DNA from: Marimonas arenosa
Lineage (GTDB): Bacteria; Pseudomonadota; Alphaproteobacteria; Rhodobacterales; Rhodobacteraceae
Direction: 5' to 3'
DNA length: 64,000 nt
Assembly: GCF_030848945.1 (NCBI RefSeq)
Contig: NZ_JANHAX010000004.1
Coordinates: 30,001 to 94,000, forward strand
This document shows positions 1 to 10,373 of this stretch, one piece after another (the stretch's first letter is position 1; the number at the start of each line of letters is the position of its first letter). The notes beneath the pieces are model-generated. The model was given only the letters and a program-made list of their open reading frames with translations, searched no databases and had not been told where the DNA came from. The position numbers and the translations under genes were made by a program.

Positions 1-1411
<1,411 letters not shown>

Positions 1412-1490
1412 TCCAGTAAAAGCCAGGTTGGCTTACGGATCCGAAAGCATACAACCCCATCGTATGTGACTTGGAACAAAGGTTTTTTTC

Positions 1491-1610
1491 GGTTTGGTGG
1501 TCATAGCGCAAGCAAAACACCCGGTCCCATCCCGAACCCGGCCGTTAAGTGCTGTCGCGCCGATGGTACTGCGTCTTAAGACGTGGGAGAGTAGGTCACC
1601 GCCAAACCTA
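1491..1610 (+). rRNA. rrf: 5S ribosomal RNA
   Basis: A roughly 120-nt gene about 80 nt after the 23S end. It has the 5S hallmarks cccggtcccatcccgaac and gatggtactgc, and complementary ends (ggtttggtgg with ccgccaaacc). It completes the 23S-5S order of the operon. The ends are set by the closing stem. Confidence 0.95.
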
Positions 1611-1663
1611 AAAAGACCTTTGGATATCTCTCTGACGATGATTCTCCAAAATTCGCTCGCGAC

Positions 1664-1686
1664 GCCGCCGGCCAGGCGGCTTTTTT
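1664..1686 (+). terminator. Rho-independent terminator of the rRNA operon
   Basis: A 6-bp GC stem (gccgcc / ggcggc) with a 5-nt loop is followed directly by six T. It lies about 55 nt after the 5S gene, where the rRNA transcript should end. Confidence 0.85.
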
Positions 1687-1802
1687 CGTTGCGCGAGTCC
1701 CACGGGTTGCCGGGGTCATCGTCATGCGCGCTTGACTTGCCGGGCCGAGCGCCCAATTCTGCCGGAAAAAACGAGACAATCCGAGGCAGAGGCAGGGCCC
1801 GC

Positions 1803-2681
1803 ATGAAGATCGCCGCCGTGACGATGGTTTGGAACGACAACTGGTTCCTACGTCGCTGGATTCGGTACTATGGCCCGCTGATCGGCGAGAAAAACCTCTA
1901 CGTCGTAAGCCATGGCCCCCAGGATCTCGGTGAGATCGTTGGTCATGCCAATGTCATCGAGGTGCCGCGCGACCCGTCCGACATTCATTTCGACGAGCGG
2001 CGCTGGCGGTTTCTTTCCTCTTATGCATCGGCGCTGACGCAGTATCACGACGCGGTGATCTGCCTCGATGTCGACGAACTGCTGGTTCCGGCACGCGACA
2101 ATCTGAGCGTCACGGAGGCGATTGCCGCAATGGAGGGCGACGCAACCCGCTGCGTGCCGGGATTCGAACTGTTCCCCGCCGAGAGCGCGGCCGAGGCTGT
2201 CGATACCGCCGGCCGTATCGCCCCGCACATGGCGGGCGCGCAGTTTTCTCCGTTCTACAGCAAGTCAGGCATCATCTTCCGCCCGGTTCAGTTCTTCTCC
2301 GGCGCTCACGGCATGATCGGGGAGCGACCTGAACTCAGCTCCGACCTTGCACTGATGCATCTGCGCTTCGCTAACCTGAAAGAGCTTGACCGCCGCAATG
2401 CGGCCCGCGAGGGTATTGCGTCGGAGGCGATCGAGTCGTGGGACGCCTTTCAGACCGAAGGGAAACCTTTCGCGACCTGGCGCCGCGCCGACCAGCGCAC
2501 ACGCCAGGCGTTTCGGTCGTTCCAGCGCTCGCGCCTGGTGGGTTGGACCGACATGGTCCAGACCGTCTCGACCGAACTCGAGCGGTTGCGGGTGCGCCGC
2601 GGACGGGTTCACAAGTTTCTCAACCGGAAATACGAACCCCTGCGCGCGCAGTTGCCCGATTGGATGAAGGCTCACTTTTAA
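1803..2681 (+). CDS. glycosyltransferase family 2 protein
   Basis: A 292-residue protein starting MKIAAVTMVWNDNWFLRRW, typical of the Glyco_tranf_2_4-type enzymes of Roseobacters that act on envelope polysaccharides or glycoconjugates. It is mostly cytosolic, without a signal peptide or clear membrane segment. The DVDE motif (about residues 89-92, in CLDVDELLVP) fits the metal-binding DxD of GT-A folds. An open frame continues upstream but runs through the 5S gene and terminator, so the ATG at 1803 is preferred. Donor and acceptor are not predictable. It sits alone between the rRNA terminator and the initiator tRNA, with no polysaccharide cluster beside it. Confidence 0.8.
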   Translation: MKIAAVTMVWNDNWFLRRWIRYYGPLIGEKNLYVVSHGPQDLGEIVGHANVIEVPRDPSDIHFDERRWRFLSSYASALTQYHDAVICLDVDELLVPARDNLSVTEAIAAMEGDATRCVPGFELFPAESAAEAVDTAGRIAPHMAGAQFSPFYSKSGIIFRPVQFFSGAHGMIGERPELSSDLALMHLRFANLKELDRRNAAREGIASEAIESWDAFQTEGKPFATWRRADQRTRQAFRSFQRSRLVGWTDMVQTVSTELERLRVRRGRVHKFLNRKYEPLRAQLPDWMKAHF

Positions 2682-2788
2682 TCGACACTCCGGCGGGCCG
2701 GGGCGTCACTTAGCGCCGTGATTGTCGAAGTTTTCGAACAGCCCCCCTTGCGGTGCTCTTCGCCTTGCGGTAACACGTCCGAACTTGG

Positions 2789-2865
<77 letters not shown>

Positions 2866-2874
2866 ACAAAACAA

Positions 2875-2909
2875 GGCCTCTTGGCGCGTGCGCGCAGGAG
2901 GCTTTTTTT
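2875..2909 (+). terminator. Rho-independent terminator after tRNA-fMet
   Basis: Stem arms ggcctc and gaggc enclose a GC-rich loop (2881-2897) and are followed by seven T, 10 nt after the tRNA. Confidence 0.75.
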
Positions 2910-3366
2910 GTTTGTGTCCGAAAGGTGTCCGATTTCGTCTCCGAAACAGAGGATCGCAAGCACAAAGCAATCTACCCGACCCACCTTTTTTCTGGACGTC
3001 CAGCCTCTCTCGGCTAGCCACCAAGCCGCATTCGTACGAGCCAAATTTTCGAGAATCCATTTCGGTTCAGTTTGGTTCGATCGCGGGGCCCTTGACTAGC
3101 GCACAATCACACGAAGATTTTTCCTAGTCGGTCAAAGTCCTGCTTGACGGTCTTCTTAACCGCAGAGATCGTGAGCTGCGAGCCCCCGCGACCAACGTTC
3201 TTTGCAAAACCTCCGTCGGTCTCGTCGCGGAGGTTTTTTTGCATTTCTGGGTCTGATCTTCAGCGCTATAGGATCGCGCCCTGCCGCACGAAACGGGACC
3301 GCGGTCAGGTCCACGAGACTGCCTGTGCAAAAACGCCCCGATCTTTTTGCCTTGCGCGCGTCGTGA
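2910..3366. other. gene-poor interval with a tRNA-end-like repeat and a second terminator
   Basis: About 460 nt without a convincing coding region and visibly richer in A+T than the flanks. At 3184-3197 there is a 14-nt segment (cccccgcgaccaac) that matches the 3' end of the tRNA-fMet gene (2855-2868) with one mismatch. It is followed by a strong intrinsic terminator (3208-3240). This could be the scar of an element that used the tRNA end as attachment site, or the remnant of a second tRNA. The rest shows nothing I recognise. Confidence 0.5.
3208..3240 (+). terminator. Rho-independent terminator
   Basis: An 8-bp stem (aacctccg / cggaggtt) with a 12-nt loop, ending in a T run. No gene lies immediately upstream on the plus strand; see the tRNA-end-like repeat at 3184-3197. 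In the opposite direction the A tract before the stem could make it work as a bidirectional terminator for otnI. Confidence 0.7.
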
Positions 3367-4131
3367 TCAAATGAATTGGCGCATCCACCCCAGTGATGCG
3401 TCTGTCGGACCGTCCGGTTTGTATTCCGCGCCCAATGATTTGCGCCAGCCGAGGGCTTCAATTTCGGAAAACACCGAGAGGTAGTCGACATCACCGTGAT
3501 CCGGTACGCGCCGATCGGGAACCGAGGCGAACTGGATATGTCCGATGATGGGCAACAAATCCTTCAACCGGGCAATCACGTCACCTTCGGTTCGGCCGAC
3601 GTGATAGCAATCGAACATCAGCCTCAGGTTGGGCGCGGCAACCTCTTCGATGATGCGGCGGGCCTGATCGGTGGTTTCCAGGAAATAGCCGGGCGCGTCA
3701 AAACGGTTGAGCGGTTCGATCAGGAGGTCGATGCCCTTATCCTGCGTCGCCGCAACGGCGGCCTGCAGGTTGCTTAGAAACACGGTGTGCGCCGCCTGGC
3801 CCTGCGCCTTGCCGGCCATGACGTGGATCGCCTGCGCATCGATAGCTTGAGCATAATCCACGGCCTCGGTGATCGCCGCCAGTGCCTCCTCCTCGCGCCC
3901 GGGCACGGCACTCAGGCCGTTGTCACCGGCGGAAACGTCACCGCGACGTGTATTGAGCCCGAGCATCGGCAGGCCGGTGTCGTTCAAAGCCGCCCTGACA
4001 TTGGCGGCGGGCGTCTCATAGGGCCAATGGCATTCGACAGCGTGAAACCCGGCGGCTTTTGCCGCGCGAATGGCCTCAGGCAAGGAACGGTCCGTCCAGA
4101 GAAAGCCCAGATTGGCGGAAAACCGTGTCAT
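3367..4131 (-). CDS. otnI: 2-oxo-tetronate isomerase (hydroxypyruvate isomerase family)
   Basis: A 254-residue TIM-barrel isomerase that interconverts 2-oxo- and 3-oxo-tetronate in four-carbon acid sugar catabolism; cytosolic. The N-terminus MTRFSANLGFLW is typical of the Hyi/OtnI family. Likely metal and active-site residues are E139 (LLIEPLNR), D174 (LMFDCYH), H198 and E236 (GAEYKP). The ATG at 4131 overlaps the otnC stop as ATGA; a GTG three codons upstream is less likely. It is the last gene of a four-gene operon. Hydroxypyruvate isomerase itself is the alternative, but the partner genes favour OtnI. Confidence 0.88.
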   Translation of the reverse strand: MTRFSANLGFLWTDRSLPEAIRAAKAAGFHAVECHWPYETPAANVRAALNDTGLPMLGLNTRRGDVSAGDNGLSAVPGREEEALAAITEAVDYAQAIDAQAIHVMAGKAQGQAAHTVFLSNLQAAVAATQDKGIDLLIEPLNRFDAPGYFLETTDQARRIIEEVAAPNLRLMFDCYHVGRTEGDVIARLKDLLPIIGHIQFASVPDRRVPDHGDVDYLSVFSEIEALGWRKSLGAEYKPDGPTDASLGWMRQFI

Positions 4132-4775
4132 CCATCCCACTCCACGTCGAATTTTTCTACGACCGCACGGACCTGCTGCGGACCCAGCGCGCGTGCGTCG
4201 ACCCCCCGAAGCAACATCGCCAGCCGGGCGGTCTCTTCCAGTTCCTCGATGGCGTTGCAGGCCGCCTCGACCTCCTTGCCCGCGACGACCGGACCGTGAT
4301 TGGCCAACATGACGGCACTGCGCTTTCCGGCCAACCCGCGCACCGCGTCCCCCATGGCCGGGTCTCCCGGCAGGAAAAAAGGCAAAAGCTTCACCTTGCC
4401 CAGCTTCATGATCGCATAGGGCGTCAACGGGGGCAGGAAATCATCCTCGTCCACGTCCGGCATCATCGACCAGGCGACCGAGTGACAGGAGTGCAAATGA
4501 ACGACCGCGCCGGCGGTCGACCGCGTGTCGTAAAAGGCGGCATGCAGCGGCATTTCCTTGGTCGGTTTGTCTCCCGAAATCAACGCGCCCTGTGGGTTGA
4601 ACCGGCTGAGGCGCCCGGGATCGAGGCGGCCAAAACTGGTGCCTGTGGGCGAGACCAGAAGCCCGCCATCTTCGGTTCGGGCCGAGATGTTTCCGGTGCT
4701 GCCATGCGTCAGGCCTCTGTCGAACAGGGACCTTGCCAGCATACAGATCTGCTCTCGAAGATCGGACTCTCTCAT
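4128..4775 (-). CDS. otnC: 3-oxo-tetronate 4-phosphate decarboxylase (class II aldolase family)
   Basis: A 215-residue class II aldolase/adducin-fold enzyme. In the OtnC pathway it decarboxylates 3-oxo-tetronate 4-phosphate to dihydroxyacetone phosphate. The expected metal site is visible: E74 (in KEMPLH), H93 and H95 (VVHLHS) and H160 (LANHGP). The N-terminal GSTGNIS motif binds the phosphate in this family. It overlaps otnK upstream and otnI downstream by four bases each, so the three are translationally coupled. It could have been a fuculose-phosphate aldolase on fold alone; the neighbours settle it. Confidence 0.9.
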   Translation of the reverse strand: MRESDLREQICMLARSLFDRGLTHGSTGNISARTEDGGLLVSPTGTSFGRLDPGRLSRFNPQGALISGDKPTKEMPLHAAFYDTRSTAGAVVHLHSCHSVAWSMMPDVDEDDFLPPLTPYAIMKLGKVKLLPFFLPGDPAMGDAVRGLAGKRSAVMLANHGPVVAGKEVEAACNAIEELEETARLAMLLRGVDARALGPQQVRAVVEKFDVEWDG

Positions 4776-6010
4776 ACATCCCCCGCAAGTACGCTGTCAG
4801 CCTTTTGAAAGAAATCCTCGGCGCCGAAATTGCCGGATTTCAACGCGACGACCAAATCGGGGCCGGCTCGGAGCGCGGGGACGCCAGGATCAATTTCCGG
4901 GCCGATTTCAAGTGCGCCCAATCCAAGACCTTCGACAACTGCCCCGGATGTCTCGCCACCCGCGGAAATGATGCGGCTTGCCCCGCCGCGAACCGCCAGC
5001 TTCGCCACTTCGGAAAAGAATGTCTCCAATGCCTTCGAGGATCGCTCCCGGCCGTAGCGCTCCTGAACCTTGGTGACGGTTTCGGGTTCGGCAGAGCTGT
5101 AGGCCAGCGGCACGCCACTGGCCGTGAGCAGCCAGTCGGCGATCTCTTTCGGACTCAGGCGCCCCTCGATCACGTCCGCAGCCACGATTTCCCGTGTCGG
5201 ATGGTGTGAGGCGTGGCGGGCAACCTGCGCCCTGGTTGCTGTCGAACACGAACCCGACAGCGCCACCGATTTGCCTGCCTGTCCCGCCCACGGAACCGGG
5301 GCGGCGGTGCAGCCGAAATTGCCGGGCAGTCCCAGCGCCGCGCCGGAGCCGCCGGTGATAAGGCGAAACCCCTTCGCTGCCTTGCCCATTTCGATCAGAT
5401 CTTCGTCCCGGATCGCATCGACGACGATGTGGCGGTTGCCGGCCTTGTGTTCTTCGTCAAGGGCCAGAGATATTTCCTCGGCACCGCCAAATACCCTCTG
5501 CGCCGAAACATGTCCGACGTCAAAGCGTGACTGCCGCGTGAGCCATCGGCGAATGTCGGCATCGGTCATCGGGGTCAGCGGGTGGTTTTGCATGCCGGAC
5601 TCGTTGAGAAGCCGGTCGTTGACGAACAAATGCCCCTGGTACACCGATCGCCCGGTTCCGGGGAAGGCCGGGCAAACGATCACTTTGTGGGCGTCCAGCG
5701 CCTCGGCCAGCGCGTCGGCAACAGGTCCGATGTTGCCTTCGGGCGTCGAGTCGAAGGTGGAGCAATATTTGAAGTAGATTTGCTCGCAGCCTTGTGCCCT
5801 CAGCCATGCCAGGGCCGCCAGTGACTGCGCGACCGCCTCGGCAGGATCGACGGATCGGGATTTCAGGGCGACCACGCCGGCCTGAACGTCCATGCCCGCA
5901 GGCCCGTCCGGTGTGCCGGTATATTGCACCGTCCGCATGCCGCCCTTGGCCAGTGTGTTGGCGAGGTCGCTGGATCCGGTGAAATCGTCGCCAATACATC
6001 CAAGCAGCAT
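4772..6010 (-). CDS. otnK: 3-oxo-tetronate 4-kinase (four-carbon acid sugar kinase family)
   Basis: A 412-residue DUF1537-family kinase that phosphorylates 3-oxo-tetronate with ATP. The N-terminal signature IGDDFTGSSDLANTL (about residues 6-20) and the internal KYCSTFDSTPEGNIGP segment (substrate domain) are diagnostic. The C-terminal half carries the glycine-rich nucleotide-binding stretch (SAGGETSGAV). Its start is at the ltnD stop codon, and its stop overlaps the otnC start. Length is normal for the family. Confidence 0.92.
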   Translation of the reverse strand: MLLGCIGDDFTGSSDLANTLAKGGMRTVQYTGTPDGPAGMDVQAGVVALKSRSVDPAEAVAQSLAALAWLRAQGCEQIYFKYCSTFDSTPEGNIGPVADALAEALDAHKVIVCPAFPGTGRSVYQGHLFVNDRLLNESGMQNHPLTPMTDADIRRWLTRQSRFDVGHVSAQRVFGGAEEISLALDEEHKAGNRHIVVDAIRDEDLIEMGKAAKGFRLITGGSGAALGLPGNFGCTAAPVPWAGQAGKSVALSGSCSTATRAQVARHASHHPTREIVAADVIEGRLSPKEIADWLLTASGVPLAYSSAEPETVTKVQERYGRERSSKALETFFSEVAKLAVRGGASRIISAGGETSGAVVEGLGLGALEIGPEIDPGVPALRAGPDLVVALKSGNFGAEDFFQKADSVLAGDV

Positions 6011-6912
6011 CAGGTTTCTCCGGGCAAGGTCAGGCGAGCGTTGCGAGCATAAACCTTGGCCACCGCCGAGTCATCCTCGCGGCCCAGCCCCATGCCCGCG
6101 GCTGCGAGGTATTGCTGCATCGCCGCTGCCGTGATCGGCGCGCTGAAATTCGCGGATTTGGCGATATCGAGAACGATGCCAAGATCCTTCGGCCAGATGT
6201 TGACCTGGCTGTGTGGGGTGTAATCGCCGGCAACGATATGCGGCGCCCGGTTCTCCAGCATCCAGCTTGTGCCGGCGCATTTGCTGATCACCTCGACGAA
6301 TTTGTCCGGCGCGACTCCCTGCGTCATTCCGAAGGTCAGGGCCTCTGCCATCGCGGCGATGTGAACACCGGCCAGCAATTGGTTGACGGCTTTCATGGCA
6401 GAGCCCGCACCGGCCGTGTCGCCAAGTTCGAACACGGTCTCGGCGATGGCATCCAATACCGGGCGGGCGGCATTGAACGCGTCAGGCGTGCCGGACGCCA
6501 TGATGGAAAGTTGTCCCTTGGCCGCCTTGACCGAACCACCTGAAATCGGCGCGTCCAGGTAATGGATGCCGAAGGCGTTGCAGCGAGCCTCCATGTCCCT
6601 CGCGAAATCCGGCGGAACCGTGGCACATCCCAACACGACGGCTCCTTTTCTCATTGCGGGCACCAACCCGTCCCCGCCAAACAGGACGGTTTCGGTCTGG
6701 GCCGCGTTGAGGACGACAACAATCGCGGTATCCAAGCCCGCGGCGACATCGAAGAGGTCTGCCTTGGCGCCTCCTTCGGACTGAAGCCGTTCCATCTGGG
6801 CGGGAACGACGTCAAAGCCATGGGTTTCGTGACCCGCTCGCAGGCAGGATCGGGCAATTCCATACCCCATGGACCCAAGTCCGATGACGGCGGTTTTCAG
6901 GGCTTCTGTCAT
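6010..6912 (-). CDS. ltnD: L-threonate dehydrogenase (beta-hydroxyacid dehydrogenase family)
   Basis: A 300-residue NAD-dependent beta-hydroxyacid dehydrogenase that should oxidise L-threonate to 2-oxo-tetronate, the first step of the pathway. It has the Rossmann motif GLGSMG (11-16), the substrate motif DAPISGG (120-126) and the catalytic lysine K174 in GSAMKAVNQ. First gene of the otn operon; its start lies about 25 nt downstream of the double operator at 6938-6979, so the LacI-type regulator encoded divergently probably controls it. Other 3-hydroxyacid substrates are possible for the family, but the three otn genes behind it argue for threonate. Confidence 0.9.
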   Translation of the reverse strand: MTEALKTAVIGLGSMGYGIARSCLRAGHETHGFDVVPAQMERLQSEGGAKADLFDVAAGLDTAIVVVLNAAQTETVLFGGDGLVPAMRKGAVVLGCATVPPDFARDMEARCNAFGIHYLDAPISGGSVKAAKGQLSIMASGTPDAFNAARPVLDAIAETVFELGDTAGAGSAMKAVNQLLAGVHIAAMAEALTFGMTQGVAPDKFVEVISKCAGTSWMLENRAPHIVAGDYTPHSQVNIWPKDLGIVLDIAKSANFSAPITAAAMQQYLAAAGMGLGREDDSAVAKVYARNARLTLPGET

Positions 6913-6937
6913 AGGACGGTCCGTTTCGATACATTGA

Positions 6938-6979
6938 TTGACAGATGGTATCGATACCGGTATCGATACCAGTTGTCAA
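6938..6979. promoter_or_regulatory. symmetric divergent promoter with double LacI-type operator
   Basis: The 12-bp palindrome GGTATCGATACC, centred on CG as in LacI-family operators, occurs twice in direct contact (6947-6958, 6959-6970), flanked by T and A to give a 26-bp perfect palindrome. Outside it TTGACA lies at 6938-6943 on the plus strand and at 6979-6974 on the minus strand. Each TTGACA is followed after exactly 17 nt by TATCGA, a weak -10 made of the operator itself. The whole 42 bp is palindromic except at two positions per arm. Both the otn operon and the regulator would be read from it, with repressor blocking both polymerases. Confidence 0.8.
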
Positions 6980-7067
6980 TCGCGGTCGTCTTGCACTGGC
7001 CGTGCCGGTTGCCTCGAGAGCTTTGAAACGGTGGGCTGGTGGCGATCGAAGCCAGAAACACAAGCAG

Positions 7068-8078
7068 ATGATCTTGGACGAAAAGAAACGAACAACCTTA
7101 GCCGATGTCGCCGTCGCGGCCGGCGTCAGCAAGATGACCGCGTCCCGCGCGCTGCGCGGCGCCGGCGACGTATCAAAAGCAAAAGCCGATAGGGTCCGAC
7201 AAGCCGCCAAGGAGATCGGCTACGTCGGCAATCACCTGGCATCATCCTTGTCTGGGAAACGCTCAGATCTGATCGGCGTCGTCGTGCCCAGCGTGGAGAA
7301 CATTGTGTTCGCGGAAGTTCTGGCCGGGATCGCCGACGGCATCGAAGGCAGCGATTTGCAGCCCGTCTTCGGAGTCACCGACTACGATCTCGACAAGGAA
7401 TATGACGTGGTCAGAAACATGCTGTCGTGGAAACCTGCCGGTATCATCGTTACCGGGCTCGACCAGTCGGACGCCACGAAGCGGATTCTGGAAAACGCGG
7501 ATGTGCCTGTGGTGCAGATCATGGATGTGGATGGCATTCCGGTGGATGCTTGTGTTGGTCTGTCTCACTTCACGGCGGGAAAAGAAATGGCCGAGGCGCT
7601 GCTGAAGATGGGCCGCAAACGCTTTGCCTATGTCGGTTGCGGTCTCGATCGGGACACCCGCGCCGCAAAACGGCTTTCAGGGTTCCAAGCGGCGCTGTCG
7701 GAGAATGGACTTGCCTTCGTTGCGACGCGGATCGGTCGCGCCCGATCGACGGTCAAAGCGGGGCGTGACCTCTCGGCCGAAGTTTTGGCGAGCCATCCCG
7801 GTCTGGATTGTATCTACTATTCAAACGACGACCTCGCGGTCGGGGGAGCCTATCACTGCATCGCCAATGGCGTGGCTGTGCCGGACGAGCTCGTTTTGGC
7901 GGGGTTCAACGGGCTCGACCTGGTAGACAGTTTGCCAATCCGGATCGCCACTACCCGAACACCGCGGCGAGAAATCGGCCGGGCTGCCGCCGAGATCGTA
8001 CTCAACTCGAACCACGGTGGCGGAGTTGGAACGGAAAGGCGCAAGCAATTCCACCCGGCAATCGACATCGGGGTCTGA
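7068..8078 (+). CDS. LacI/GntR-type transcriptional regulator of the otn operon
   Basis: A 336-residue regulator. The helix-turn-helix (TLADVAVAAGVSKMTASRALR, about 10-30) and hinge are followed by a periplasmic-binding-protein-like effector domain (SGKRSDLIGVVVPSVEN onward). The reading frame stays open upstream to 6945, but the helix-turn-helix should lie at the N-terminus, so the ATG at 7068 is chosen. It leaves a leader of about 95 nt after the predicted promoter. Divergent from ltnD, with the double operator in between; autoregulation is likely. The effector is presumably a threonate-pathway metabolite (inference). Confidence 0.88.
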   Translation: MILDEKKRTTLADVAVAAGVSKMTASRALRGAGDVSKAKADRVRQAAKEIGYVGNHLASSLSGKRSDLIGVVVPSVENIVFAEVLAGIADGIEGSDLQPVFGVTDYDLDKEYDVVRNMLSWKPAGIIVTGLDQSDATKRILENADVPVVQIMDVDGIPVDACVGLSHFTAGKEMAEALLKMGRKRFAYVGCGLDRDTRAAKRLSGFQAALSENGLAFVATRIGRARSTVKAGRDLSAEVLASHPGLDCIYYSNDDLAVGGAYHCIANGVAVPDELVLAGFNGLDLVDSLPIRIATTRTPRREIGRAAAEIVLNSNHGGGVGTERRKQFHPAIDIGV

Positions 8079-8200
8079 TCCGGCGGCAACAACCAGGCTC
8101 TCCGAGGTCTTCGACCGAGCCACGTGGCGTTCGGACGGAATCCTGAGCGGGGCGGGCGCTGCGCTTCGCGTCTGCGGGCGCCCCAGGTCCCCGGCGGTGA

Positions 8201-8455
8201 CTAGGATCGGCCGATCTTCTCGGCCAGCCAGCGGGCACGCTCTTGTTGTTCCCGCACCATTTGGAGCTTTCGCTCGAGACGCTGTTTCTTCGACTCTTTC
8301 TCGGTTTCCGAGATCTCGGTTTGTAGTAGTGCTGCCTTCGCCTCGAGCTTGCCGATCACCTTCTCGACATGGGACGGCTTGATTTTCTGAGCCTTGCCCT
8401 TTTCGAGGCGTTTGAAATACTTGTCGAGCTTCTCGACCGCACTCTCAAGTCCCAT
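8201..8455 (-). CDS. small coiled-coil protein, unknown function
   Basis: 84 residues, highly charged, with heptad-like spacing throughout (EKVIGKLEAKAALLQTEISETEKESKKQRLERKLQMV). No signal peptide or membrane segment. A good GGAG ribosome site precedes the ATG. It lies 69 nt downstream of the PNaS transporter on the same strand and could be cotranscribed with the phosphate transporters. I do not recognise a characterised family. Confidence 0.7.
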   Translation of the reverse strand: MGLESAVEKLDKYFKRLEKGKAQKIKPSHVEKVIGKLEAKAALLQTEISETEKESKKQRLERKLQMVREQQERARWLAEKIGRS

Positions 8456-8524
8456 GGCATTTCTCCTTATGCGACACCCGGTTGTGCCGCCCGTATGTAA
8501 CAGCTGTGTGACAGAGCCCGTGGG

Positions 8525-10357
8525 TCATCGCGCGCGGCCCGGGTCGGGTTCGGCCAGTGCCCCGATGACCATGCCTGCCAGCTCCTCGTCCTCGAGCGAC
8601 AGGATCCGTTCGACCTCGGCCATGGCATCCTCGGTTTCGATGTAATAGGCCCGCGCGGCCCCAAGCAGGTCGCGCATCGCCGCATAAGCATAGTTCGAAT
8701 CGTTCAGGAACGACGTGGCGACGATTGCCTCCAGTTCGTGGTTTCGGATCAGCGACTCGATCCGGTTGTTGGTGTCCTGCGCATCGCTTTCAACCTGAAC
8801 GCGCTCCTGATCCAGCCACAAGCTGGAGCGGTCCTCGGGATCGGCCAGATCGAGCTTGCGGATCTCGACCAGGATACGGGCGATTTCGGTCCGGAGCTGG
8901 TCATAGAGCTCGGTGATCACCCCCTGCTGACGTTCGGTATAGCGGGTGGCGTTGCGCCGCAGATGTTTGACCGCCTTGACCGCCCGCACGATCCGCCCGG
9001 CGACGTCGCGTAGCGAATAGATGTCGTCGATGACGTCTTCGGGCATGTCCTTGGACCCGACCCGGGTGGCGAATTCGACGATGGCGGAATAGAGCGTCTT
9101 GATCCGCGCCTCGTAACGTTCGTCGATATCGAACTCGACCGGCTGGCGGCTTTTCTCGACGGTCGCAGCGATATCCCTGGCGGCGAAGATGTCGTGCCGG
9201 TGCAGGTTCAGCCCGTGCAGGATCAATTCGACCGCGTTGTCATAGAGATGCTTGACCTCGCGCCGCATCGCGACCTCGACGGTCTGCGGGAACTCGTCGA
9301 CCGCCTCCGAGAGGTATTTTGGCTGGCTGAGATCCTCGGCAGGCTGAACGATGGTGCGCTCGAGAAAGGTGATCAGCCGACCCAGAAGCGGCAGCATGAT
9401 CGCCACGCCCAGCGTGTTGAAAATGGTGTGGAACACAGCGAGCTTCAGGGTGAAGTCATTTTCGGGGATTCCGACCCCGGCCGAAATGAAATCGACCGAC
9501 ATCCGGATCGGGCCGATGAAGACCAGCGCGACCCCGGCGGTGATGACATTGAAGATCAGATGCGCCAGCGCCAGGCGTTTGCCCTGGAAATTGGCCGTCA
9601 GCGCGCCGATGATCGCGGTGATCGTGGTGCCGATATTGGCACCGATCGCCAGCGCCAGCGCATTCTCATAAGTAATCTGCCCGGCCGCCAGCGCGGTGAT
9701 GATCAGTGTCATGGTGGCGTGGCTCGATTGCATGACCACCGTCGCGGCGGTGCCGATCAGGGTGTAGACCACGAGGCCGAGAAGCCCGGTCAGGGCAAAA
9801 CGCGACAGGTCGAACTGGTCCTTGAAGGCCTCGAATCCTTCCTTCATGTGATGGATGCCGAGGAACAGGAAGCCGAGCCCGGCCAGCACGTACCCTGCGC
9901 CGCGGATGTACTTGTTCTTCTGGAAGACCAGCACGATGGCGATGGCCAGCATCGGCAGCGCATAGGCCGAGATCTTCACCTTGAGTCCGAACCCCGCCAC
10001 CAGCCAGGCGCCGGTGGTGGTGCCGATATTGGCGCCAAAGATGATGCCGACACCGGCAATCAGGGAAATCAGCCCGGCAGAAAGAAAGGAAATGGTGATC
10101 ACCGAGACCAGCGAACTCGACTGCATGATCGTCGTGGTGACGATCCCGAAGCCCAGCGACTTGGTAACCGATCCGGTCGCCTTTTCCAGCGCTGCTTCGA
10201 GAAATCCGCCTGAGAACAGCTTGAACCCATCCTCGAGCATCAGCATGCCGAAGAGGAAGATCGCCACCCCGGCGGCGATCTCCTGAAAATCGCCGCTGGC
10301 CCAGAACCCGAGGCTCAGGACCAGCAGGATGACCGGCAGCGTCAGTTTCTTGATCAT
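8525..10357 (-). CDS. Na/Pi cotransporter family protein with PhoU-like C-terminus
   Basis: A 610-residue PNaS-family transporter for sodium-coupled phosphate movement across the inner membrane. The N-terminal half has about eight membrane segments with the duplicated signature MQSSS (near 78) and MQSSH (near 215), each followed by GANIGTT. The C-terminal ~230 residues are helical and charged, as in the PhoU-like domain often fused to this family. It starts 16 nt after the pit stop codon, so pit and this gene form an operon. Direction of transport (uptake or efflux) cannot be told. Confidence 0.88.
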   Translation of the reverse strand: MIKKLTLPVILLVLSLGFWASGDFQEIAAGVAIFLFGMLMLEDGFKLFSGGFLEAALEKATGSVTKSLGFGIVTTTIMQSSSLVSVITISFLSAGLISLIAGVGIIFGANIGTTTGAWLVAGFGLKVKISAYALPMLAIAIVLVFQKNKYIRGAGYVLAGLGFLFLGIHHMKEGFEAFKDQFDLSRFALTGLLGLVVYTLIGTAATVVMQSSHATMTLIITALAAGQITYENALALAIGANIGTTITAIIGALTANFQGKRLALAHLIFNVITAGVALVFIGPIRMSVDFISAGVGIPENDFTLKLAVFHTIFNTLGVAIMLPLLGRLITFLERTIVQPAEDLSQPKYLSEAVDEFPQTVEVAMRREVKHLYDNAVELILHGLNLHRHDIFAARDIAATVEKSRQPVEFDIDERYEARIKTLYSAIVEFATRVGSKDMPEDVIDDIYSLRDVAGRIVRAVKAVKHLRRNATRYTERQQGVITELYDQLRTEIARILVEIRKLDLADPEDRSSLWLDQERVQVESDAQDTNNRIESLIRNHELEAIVATSFLNDSNYAYAAMRDLLGAARAYYIETEDAMAEVERILSLEDEELAGMVIGALAEPDPGRAR

Positions 10358-10373
10358 GCCGTGAAACTCACGC

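Noticed and set aside
1494-1802. Upstream extension of the glycosyltransferase frame by about 100 codons
   Set aside because: It runs through the 5S rRNA and the operon terminator; the conserved protein starts at 1803.
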